Of a stretch of 64,000 nt of DNA, positions 57,179 through 64,000 are shown one piece after another. The DNA is from Mycobacterium sp. BK086 (GTDB lineage: Bacteria; Actinomycetota; Actinomycetes; Mycobacteriales; Mycobacteriaceae), in the NCBI GenBank assembly GCA_004362315.1, contig SNWL01000007.1:473411-537410 (forward strand), given 5' to 3'. Numbering within the stretch: position 1 is the first letter of the stretch; each line of letters begins with the position of its first letter. Made by a program: the position numbers and the translations under genes. The notes below the pieces were generated by a model, which searched no databases, was not told the DNA's origin, and saw only the letters and a list, made by a program, of their open reading frames with translations.

Positions 57179-60100
57179 ATGGAGTTCAACGAGGATGCGC
57201 TACCGCTGACGCGAGCGCAGCTGGACATCTGGCTGGCACAGGAGACGGGTCAGCCCGGTACCGACTGGCAGATCGGCATGCTGCTGAAGGTCGAGGGCAT
57301 GCTGGAACGCGACGCCTTCGAGTGGGCGCTGCAACGCGCGATGCGCGAGGCCGAACCCGTGCGGGCCGCGTTCTTCGAGGAGGACGGCCAGGTCTTCCAG
57401 CGCGTGATCGACTACCCGGAAATCGAGCTCGATTTCTACGATCTCTCCGGCTCGGACGATCCGGCCCGCGACGTGCACGAAATGGCGTTGTCGATCCAGC
57501 GCACGCCGATGCCGTTCACGGGTCCGCTCTTCAAGTACGCACTATTCGAGACCGGGCCCGCCGAATTCTATGTATTCGGCTGTTTTCACCACATCGTCAT
57601 CGATGGCGCGGGAATTTGGCTGCTCGTCAATCGCGTCGCATCGCTCTACTCCGCCACCATTGCGGGCGATCTCATTCCGCCCGCATTCTTTGGTTCATTG
57701 CGCGAATTGCTGGAATGCGAATCGGAATACGAAGCGTCCAGCGACTATTCGGACGACCAGGCCTATTGGGCCGCACACCTTCCGTCCGGCAGCGGACCGG
57801 ACAACCCGCTGTTGGACGACTCCGACGACGGGGGCTGGCGGTCGGCCCCGGTTCCGCTCGATCCGGCAGTGCTGCGGCGAGTCGGCGAACTGGCCCACGA
57901 ATGGAACATCCCGCGCACCTCGATCGTCGCGGCGGCGAGCGCACTCCTGGTGCGCGGGCGCTGCGCCGAGGGCTCGGAGGTGGTGTTCGACTTCCCCGTC
58001 AGCAGGCGGGTCCGCCCCGAGCTGAAGACGCTGCCCGGGCAGGCGGCCGGGTTGGTGCCGCTGGTGCTACGTACCCCGGCGGAGAGCTCGGTACGCGATT
58101 TCTGCACGCACGTCGACACCCAGATCTCCGAAGCCGTGGCGCACCAACGATTCCCGGTGCACGCGCTCGAGCGCGGCACCCAGACAGCCAACCGGGTGGT
58201 CATCAACTTCTTCCCGGCCGCCTTCACCCTGGACTTCGGCGGCGCGCCTGCCGAAGCGAATATGACGAACTCCGGTCTGGGCGGCAGCACCGGTTTCACC
58301 TTCTCCGGGCTCGGTGACGACCTCTCCCTGAGCACACTGGGTGCCGGGCACCTTTTCGCGGGCAGCGACGCCGCCGAGGTGACCAGGCGTCTGCTCGATG
58401 TGTTGGCCGCGATGACCGCCGACCCCGCGCGGCCGCTGTCGTCGATCGACGTACTCGACGCCGCCGAGCGGGATCGACTGGGCGCGTGGGGCAATCGCGC
58501 GGTGCTCGCGGAGCCGATGAGCGCGGCGGTTTCGATCCCCACGCTGTTCGCCGAGCAGGCTGCGCGCGTCCCGGATGCGGTGGCGCTCAGCTACGGCGAG
58601 CGGTCGTGGACGTATCGCCGCCTCGACGAGGCGACGAACCGGCTGGCCCACCTGCTCGTGGGTCACGGCGCGGGCCCCGGCCGGCGCGTCGCGCTGCTGA
58701 TGCCGCGATCGGACGAGGCGATCGTGGCGATCCTGGCGGTACTGAAGACCGGGGCGACCTACGTCGCGGTCGATCCGTCCGTGCCGGAGGCGCGGATGCA
58801 GTTCGTGCTCGACGACTCCGCACCCGTCGCCGCGATCACCACCGCCGAGCTTCGTCCTCGTCTCGACGGACGGGACCTGCTGGTCCTCGATTTCGACGAT
58901 GCGGCCGTCGACGCCCAGCCGAGCACAGCATTGCCGGGGCCGGCGCCCGACGATATCGCGTACATCATTTACACCTCGGGCACCACGGGGACGCCCAAGG
59001 GCGTGGCCATTCCGCATCAGAACGTCACCCGCCTGTTGTCGGCGCTGGCCACCGATATGGAACTGGCGGAGCAGGTTTGGACGCAGTGTCATTCCCTGGC
59101 GTTCGACTACTCGGTGTGGGAGATCTGGGGACCGCTGCTCTACGGCGGCCGGTGTGTGGTGGTGCCCGACGCGGTCGTGCGCTCGGCGGAGGATTTCTAC
59201 GCATTACTGGCGGCCGAACAGGTCGACGTGCTGAGCCAGACCCCGACCGCGTTCTACGCGCTGCAGAGCGTCGATGCACCCGCCGAGCAGCAGCTCGCGC
59301 TCAAAGCCGTGGTGTTCGGTGGCGAAGCCCTTGAGCCACACCGTCTTCGGACCTGGTTGCAGAGCCATCCGGGTTCGCCTCGGATGATCAACATGTACGG
59401 CATCACCGAGACGACCGTGCATGCGTCGTTCCGGGAGGTTGTCGAGTCCGACGCTGACAACGCCGTCAGCCCGATCGGGCGTCCGCTGGCCAACCTGGGA
59501 TTCTTTGTTCTCGACGGCTGGTTGCAGCCGGTGCCCGCGGGTGTGGTCGGTGAACTGTACGTCGCCGGCTCGGGCCTGGCGTACGGCTACGTGGGCCGGG
59601 CCGGGTTGTCGGGAACGCGGTTTGTGGCCTGCCCGTTCGGGGCGCCCGGCGCGCGGATGTACCGCACCGGCGACCTGGTGCGCTGGAACGCCGACGGCGA
59701 GCTCGAGTACATGGGACGTGCCGACGAGCAGGTCAAGATCCGCGGCTACCGCATCGAGCTCGGCGAGATCCAGGCTGCGTTCAGCGAATTGGACGGCGTC
59801 GAGCAGGCGGTCGTGATCGCCCGCGAGGACCGCGCCGGCGACAAGCGCCTGGTGGCCTACATCACCGGGTCCGCCGACCCGGTGACCGCGCGTGCGGCCG
59901 TTGCCGATCGGCTGCCGGTCTACATGGTGCCCACCGCCGTCGTCGCGATCGACGCACTCCCGTTGACGGTCAACGGCAAGCTCGACACCAAGGCGCTGCC
60001 GGCACCGGACTATCAGGATGCCGAGTCCTATCGCGCCCCCGCCGATGCGGTCGAGGAGATCCTGGCCGGGATCTACGCTCAGGTCCTCGGGCTCGAGCGA

Positions 60101-61726
60101 GTCGGCGTCGACGAGTCGTTCTTCGAGCTGGGCGGCGACAGCATCCTGTCGATGCAGGTGGTCGCCCGGGCGCGGGCCGCGGGCGTATTGTGCCGTCCGC
60201 GTGACGTTTTCGTCGAGCAGACGGTGGCACGGCTGGCCCAGGTGGCCAAGGTGCTCGACGCGGACAGTGACATGGCCGCAGACGGCTCAGGTCCGGTGAT
60301 CGCCACCCCGATCATTCGCTGGCTCGAGAGCCTGGAAGCCGCCGGCAGCCCGGTTGCGCACTTCAATCAGACCGTGGTGGTGCAGGCGCCGGTGGGCACC
60401 ACCGAGGCCGATGTCCTGGACATGCTGCAGCTCCTGCTGGATCGGCACGCCATGCTGCGGCTGCGCGTCGATCGCGACGATGACGGCCGCTGGTCGCTGG
60501 AGGTGCCCGAGGCCGGTTCGGTGGATGCCCGATCGCGCCTGCACACCGTCGACGAACTCACCGACGACGCTGTGCTCCATGCCGGGACGCAGTTGAACCC
60601 GTCCGCCGGGGTCATGCTGAGCGCGGTGTGGGTGACCTCGACGAGGCGGTTGGTGGCGATCATCCACCACCTCGCGATCGACGGGGTTTCGTGGCGAATC
60701 CTGTTGGAGGACCTCAACTTCGCGTGGGCTCAGCATCGGGCCGGTGAGCCGGTGCTGCTGCCCGAGCCGGGGACGTCATTCGCGCGGTGGGCGTCGTTGC
60801 TCGACGAGCACGCACACCGAACCGATGTCGTGGCGGAGGCCGATGTGTGGCGGCAGATCGCCGCGACGCCGTCCGCTTTGCCTGAGGTGGATCCCTTCGC
60901 GGACACCTTGGTGACCGCGGGGAACCTCGCGGCGGTTCTCGATATCGAGACCACTCAGACTCTGCTCGGGGAGGTGCCCGCGGCGTTCCACGCCGGCGTG
61001 CACGAGATCATGCTGATCGCCTTCGCCTTGGCGGCAACGGAGTTTCTGGGCACCGGCGGGACGCCGATCGCAATCGATGTCGAGGGTCATGGGCGCGACG
61101 ACGAGCTGGTGGCCGCACCGGCCGAACAGGTCGATCTGTCCCGCACGGTCGGCTGGTTCACCGCCAAATATCCGGTGGCCCTCGACGTGGGCGGACTGAG
61201 CTGGGCGCAGGTGGTGGCCGGTGACGCGAGGCTGGGCGCGGTGGTCAAGGCCGCCAAGGAGCAGCTTCGCAGCCTGCCGGAGGGGCTGAACTACGGCGCT
61301 CTGCGCTACCTGAACGCCGAGGTCGACCTGGACGGGTCCGATCCGGTGATCGGGTTCAACTATCTGGGGCGCCAGGGTGCGACGTCGGCCGAAACGTCCG
61401 GTGACACCTGGCAGATCTGCTGGGACGGTTTGGCGAACATCAGCCCGAACGTGAAGCCGGCCATCCCGCTGATGCACACCTTGGAACTCAATGCCGGCAC
61501 GGTGGACACCGACGCGGGGCCGTGTCTGTCCGCGGCCTGGACGTGGGCGCCTTCGGCGCTCAACCAGGCGCAGGTCAATCGGTTGAGCCAGTTGTGGTTT
61601 GAGGCCCTGGCCGGAATCTGCGCGCATGTGCAGGGCGGCGGCGGCGGGCTGACACCGTCCGATATCGCGGCCAGCCTCACCCAGGAGCAGATCGACGAGC
61701 TTCAGCGGCAGTATGCGGATAGCTGA
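57179..61726 (+). CDS. Nonribosomal peptide synthetase, single module C-A-T-E
   Basis: This protein has 1515 residues from ATG at 57179, with GGGAG five bases upstream; an earlier TTG is less likely. Condensation domain: HHIVIDG at about 138. Adenylation domain, about 445-935: [28 protein letters not shown] and [10 protein letters not shown]. By eye, the ten specificity positions read D-Y-W-S-V-G-M-V-H-K, close to threonine codes. Carrier domain: [12 protein letters not shown] (Ser about 988). Epimerase domain, about 1040-1515: [10 protein letters not shown] and FNYLGRQ. The C-terminal [20 protein letters not shown] fits a COM-type docking donor. The N-terminal condensation domain probably attaches the fatty acyl group to the first residue, giving an acyl-D-(allo)-Thr-type start. 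Confidence 0.92.
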   Translation: MEFNEDALPLTRAQLDIWLAQETGQPGTDWQIGMLLKVEGMLERDAFEWALQRAMREAEPVRAAFFEEDGQVFQRVIDYPEIELDFYDLSGSDDPARDVHEMALSIQRTPMPFTGPLFKYALFETGPAEFYVFGCFHHIVIDGAGIWLLVNRVASLYSATIAGDLIPPAFFGSLRELLECESEYEASSDYSDDQAYWAAHLPSGSGPDNPLLDDSDDGGWRSAPVPLDPAVLRRVGELAHEWNIPRTSIVAAASALLVRGRCAEGSEVVFDFPVSRRVRPELKTLPGQAAGLVPLVLRTPAESSVRDFCTHVDTQISEAVAHQRFPVHALERGTQTANRVVINFFPAAFTLDFGGAPAEANMTNSGLGGSTGFTFSGLGDDLSLSTLGAGHLFAGSDAAEVTRRLLDVLAAMTADPARPLSSIDVLDAAERDRLGAWGNRAVLAEPMSAAVSIPTLFAEQAARVPDAVALSYGERSWTYRRLDEATNRLAHLLVGHGAGPGRRVALLMPRSDEAIVAILAVLKTGATYVAVDPSVPEARMQFVLDDSAPVAAITTAELRPRLDGRDLLVLDFDDAAVDAQPSTALPGPAPDDIAYIIYTSGTTGTPKGVAIPHQNVTRLLSALATDMELAEQVWTQCHSLAFDYSVWEIWGPLLYGGRCVVVPDAVVRSAEDFYALLAAEQVDVLSQTPTAFYALQSVDAPAEQQLALKAVVFGGEALEPHRLRTWLQSHPGSPRMINMYGITETTVHASFREVVESDADNAVSPIGRPLANLGFFVLDGWLQPVPAGVVGELYVAGSGLAYGYVGRAGLSGTRFVACPFGAPGARMYRTGDLVRWNADGELEYMGRADEQVKIRGYRIELGEIQAAFSELDGVEQAVVIAREDRAGDKRLVAYITGSADPVTARAAVADRLPVYMVPTAVVAIDALPLTVNGKLDTKALPAPDYQDAESYRAPADAVEEILAGIYAQVLGLERVGVDESFFELGGDSILSMQVVARARAAGVLCRPRDVFVEQTVARLAQVAKVLDADSDMAADGSGPVIATPIIRWLESLEAAGSPVAHFNQTVVVQAPVGTTEADVLDMLQLLLDRHAMLRLRVDRDDDGRWSLEVPEAGSVDARSRLHTVDELTDDAVLHAGTQLNPSAGVMLSAVWVTSTRRLVAIIHHLAIDGVSWRILLEDLNFAWAQHRAGEPVLLPEPGTSFARWASLLDEHAHRTDVVAEADVWRQIAATPSALPEVDPFADTLVTAGNLAAVLDIETTQTLLGEVPAAFHAGVHEIMLIAFALAATEFLGTGGTPIAIDVEGHGRDDELVAAPAEQVDLSRTVGWFTAKYPVALDVGGLSWAQVVAGDARLGAVVKAAKEQLRSLPEGLNYGALRYLNAEVDLDGSDPVIGFNYLGRQGATSAETSGDTWQICWDGLANISPNVKPAIPLMHTLELNAGTVDTDAGPCLSAAWTWAPSALNQAQVNRLSQLWFEALAGICAHVQGGGGGLTPSDIAASLTQEQIDELQRQYADS

Positions 61727-64000
61727 TGTTCTGCCGCTGACTCCGCTGCAGCAGGGGTTGTTGTTTCACGCCAGCGCGGCGCTGGGTGGCGATGACGTAT
61801 ACGCGGTTCAGCTGTACGTGAGTTTGGCTGGTCCGCTGGATCAGGACAGACTGCGCGATGCGGTGCAAGCGGTGGTCGGCAGGCATCCCAACCTCGCGGC
61901 GCGGTTCTCACAGCAGTACGCCGAGCCGGTACAGATCCTCCTCGCTGAGCCGTCGGTGCCGTGGCAGTACCTCGAGCTCGACGGAGACGATGCCGAGGAG
62001 CGGATCGCACAGGTGTGCGCGGCCGAGCGTATCGCGGTGTGCGAGTTGGCCAATGAGCCGGCATTCCGGGCGCTGCTGATCAAAACCGGGGCCGACGAGT
62101 ACCGCTTTGTGTTGACCAATCACCACATCGTGCTCGATGGTTGGTCGCTGCCGATCCTGCTGGGCGAGGTGTTCGCCACGTACTACGGGCAGCGCCTCCC
62201 GCCGGCCCCGCCGTACCGGCGGTTCGTCACCTGGCTCACGGGCCGTGATCTCGATGCCGCGCGCGCGGCGTGGGGTGAGGTGCTGGCCGGGTTCGACACT
62301 CCGACGTTGGTCGGCCCCGCGGGGCATGTCCCAGGCGGGCGCGCCGTCGCGTCGTTCCAGATGTCGTCGGACACCACCCGGGCGTTGGGTGAGTTGGCCC
62401 GGTCGTGCCACACCACGGTCAGCACCGTGCTGCAGGGCGCGTACGCGCGAGTCCTGATGTCGCTGACCGGACAACGCGATATCGCGTTCGGTACCACGGT
62501 TTCTGGGCGGCCCGACGAGGTGCTGGGCGCGGACTCGATGGTGGGGCTGCTGATCAACACCGTTGTGGTTCGGGCGAGTATCGGAGCGTCGACGACGACC
62601 GCCGATCTGCTCGACCAGCTGCAGAACGAGCATGCCCAGACACTTGACCATCAGCACTTGGCGCTCAACGAGATTCATCGTCTGACCGGACAGGACCACC
62701 TGTTCGACACGTTCTTCGTCTACGAGAACTATCCGATCGACGCCGCTACGTTGTCGGGTACCGACGGCTTGGCCGTCACGAACTTCGCCCACCATGAGTA
62801 CAACCACTATCCGCTGTCGGTTCAAGCCATTCCGGGTGATGAGCTGACCTTGCGGGTCGAGTACGACACCGGCGTCTTCGATGCCGCAGGGGTCGACGCT
62901 CTGATCGGCCGGCTCAACCGGGTCGTGGCCGCCATGATCGCGGATCCGTCGTCGCCGTTGTCGTCGATGGATCTGCTCGCCGTCGACGAGCACGCCACGC
63001 TGGATCAGTGGAGCAACCGCGCTGTGCTGGCCGATTCGGCGGGGACGTCACTGTCGATACCGGCGTTGTTCGCGGCGCAGGTGGCGCGTCACCCGGAGGC
63101 GACCGCGCTGAGTTTCGACGGTTGCTCGATGACCTATCGCGAGCTGGACGAGGCCGCCAACCGGTTTGCACACCTGTTGGCGGACACAGGGATTGGTCCG
63201 GGTGAGCGGGTGGCGCTGCTGTTGCCTCGGTCGGCGGATGCGATCGTGTCGATTCTGGCTGTGCTCAAGGCCGGGGCGGCGTACGTGCCGATCGACCCGG
63301 CCGCACCGTCGGCGCGTATGCAACTGGTGTTGGCCGATGCCGCGCCCGCGGCCGCGATCACCAACCCCGAACTCGCGCCGCGGCTGGCCGGACAGAATCT
63401 GCGCATCATCGATGTGCATGACCCCGCGGTGCTCGTTCAGTCGAGCAGTCCGCTGCCCGGTCCGGCTCCCGACGACATCGCGTACTTGATCTACACCTCG
63501 GGTACCACCGGCGTCCCCAAGGGCGTCGCCATCGCCCACCGGAACGTGGCTCAGCTGGTGGCGTCACTGCATGCGACACCCCTTCCGCCGGAGCGGGTTT
63601 GGTCGCAATGCCGGTCCTACGGCTTCGATGTCTCGGTCCAGGAGATCTTCGGCGCGCTGCTGGGTGGCGGACGGTTGGTCGTGGTGCCCGAGTCGGTGGC
63701 CCGCGCCCCCGAAGATCTGCAGGCCGTGCTGGTCGCCGAACGGGTGACGGTGTTCAGCACCACCCCGTCCGAAGTCGGGATGCTGTCGCCGACAGTCCTC
63801 GAGTCGGTGGCGCTGATCATCGGCGCCGAGCCCTGCCCGACCGAGCTGATGGATCAGTGGGCGCCGGGCCGGGTCATGATCAACGCGTACGGTCCCACCG
63901 AGACGACCGTCGACGTGGCGCTGAGTGCTCCGCTGACCGCGGGATCCGGAGCGGTCCCGATCGGGCCGCCCATCGCCGGGGCGGCGTTGTTCGTACTCGA
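61713..64000 (+). CDS. Nonribosomal peptide synthetase, N-terminal part (C-A), 3' truncated by window end
   Basis: The ATG at 61713 overlaps the stop of the first NRPS by 14 bases; 762 residues are visible and the gene continues beyond the window. Residues 1-420 are a condensation domain, intact at HHIVLDGW (His 137), which should accept a D-configured donor because it follows an epimerase. Its start, [14 protein letters not shown], is a typical docking acceptor for the preceding COM helix. The adenylation domain begins near 445: [13 protein letters not shown] and [10 protein letters not shown] are present. By eye the pocket reads D-V-Q-S-I-G-A-V-D, with Q, G, V and D as in glutamine codes but the other positions different. 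Further modules and the chain-release domain are not in view. Confidence 0.9.
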   Translation, partial: MRIADVLPLTPLQQGLLFHASAALGGDDVYAVQLYVSLAGPLDQDRLRDAVQAVVGRHPNLAARFSQQYAEPVQILLAEPSVPWQYLELDGDDAEERIAQVCAAERIAVCELANEPAFRALLIKTGADEYRFVLTNHHIVLDGWSLPILLGEVFATYYGQRLPPAPPYRRFVTWLTGRDLDAARAAWGEVLAGFDTPTLVGPAGHVPGGRAVASFQMSSDTTRALGELARSCHTTVSTVLQGAYARVLMSLTGQRDIAFGTTVSGRPDEVLGADSMVGLLINTVVVRASIGASTTTADLLDQLQNEHAQTLDHQHLALNEIHRLTGQDHLFDTFFVYENYPIDAATLSGTDGLAVTNFAHHEYNHYPLSVQAIPGDELTLRVEYDTGVFDAAGVDALIGRLNRVVAAMIADPSSPLSSMDLLAVDEHATLDQWSNRAVLADSAGTSLSIPALFAAQVARHPEATALSFDGCSMTYRELDEAANRFAHLLADTGIGPGERVALLLPRSADAIVSILAVLKAGAAYVPIDPAAPSARMQLVLADAAPAAAITNPELAPRLAGQNLRIIDVHDPAVLVQSSSPLPGPAPDDIAYLIYTSGTTGVPKGVAIAHRNVAQLVASLHATPLPPERVWSQCRSYGFDVSVQEIFGALLGGGRLVVVPESVARAPEDLQAVLVAERVTVFSTTPSEVGMLSPTVLESVALIIGAEPCPTELMDQWAPGRVMINAYGPTETTVDVALSAPLTAGSGAVPIGPPIAGAALFVL

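Noticed and set aside
57179..61726. Naming the NRPS gene mps1
   Set aside because: Mps1 of known GPL loci has two modules; this one has a single C-A-T-E module with a threonine-like pocket, so the name would mislead.

Overview
This window is high-GC actinobacterial DNA from a mycobacterium, most likely a non-tuberculous, rapid-grower-type species. The diagnostic families are MmpS/MmpL transporters, a Pap-type acyltransferase, DUF2505, TcmP/LCMT-type methyltransferases and a set of glycopeptidolipid (GPL)-style glycosyltransferases. Many genes start with GTG or TTG, and stop/start codons often overlap by 1-4 bases. I see no tRNA, rRNA, insertion sequence or CRISPR array. Both ends cut a gene: a polyketide/PUFA-synthase-like gene at the left and a second NRPS gene at the right.

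Layout. (1) 1-12230, + strand: two PUFA-synthase-like megasynthase genes (ACP-KR-DH end of a PfaA-like protein, then KS-CLF-AT-four hotdog domains) run by overlapping codons into rmlA and rmlB, followed closely by a fused rmlC-rmlD gene. (2) 12235-20402, - strand: two mmpL genes, mmpS and a Pap-like acyltransferase. (3) 20510-45758: a tailoring block in alternating transcription units. It holds a sulfotransferase, six glycosyltransferases (five GPL/GT1-type and one GT4), three methyltransferases, three Gfo/Idh/MocA sugar oxidoreductases, two GMC flavo-oxidoreductases, an alpha/beta hydrolase, a membrane acyltransferase, an acyltransferase-SGNH protein, and a UDP-glucose dehydrogenase followed by a UDP-xylose-synthase-like SDR. 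(4) 45761-54521, - strand: a DrrABC-like ABC exporter, an SDR epimerase, two more acyltransferase-SGNH proteins and a DUF2505 protein. (5) 54600-64000, + strand: a methyltransferase, a sixth GT1 glycosyltransferase, MbtH, a one-module NRPS (C-A-T-E) and the start of a second NRPS.

How it may work. The NRPS/MbtH pair would build a lipopeptide core. The rml genes supply dTDP-L-rhamnose and the UGD/SDR pair supplies UDP-glucuronate and probably UDP-xylose. Seven glycosyltransferases, four methyltransferases, five acyltransferase-family proteins and a sulfotransferase would decorate it. MmpS/MmpL and DrrABC would export it. This resembles a mycobacterial GPL locus, but it differs in important ways. 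The first NRPS is a single epimerising module with a threonine-like adenylation code, whereas textbook Mps1 has two modules and begins with Phe. A PUFA-type synthase sits at the rhamnose operon, and two GMC plus three Gfo/Idh enzymes suggest unusual redox editing of sugars. The product is therefore best read as an undescribed or atypical, possibly sulfated, glycolipopeptide or a pair of related glycolipids. Function, linkage and regulation are inferred from sequence only.
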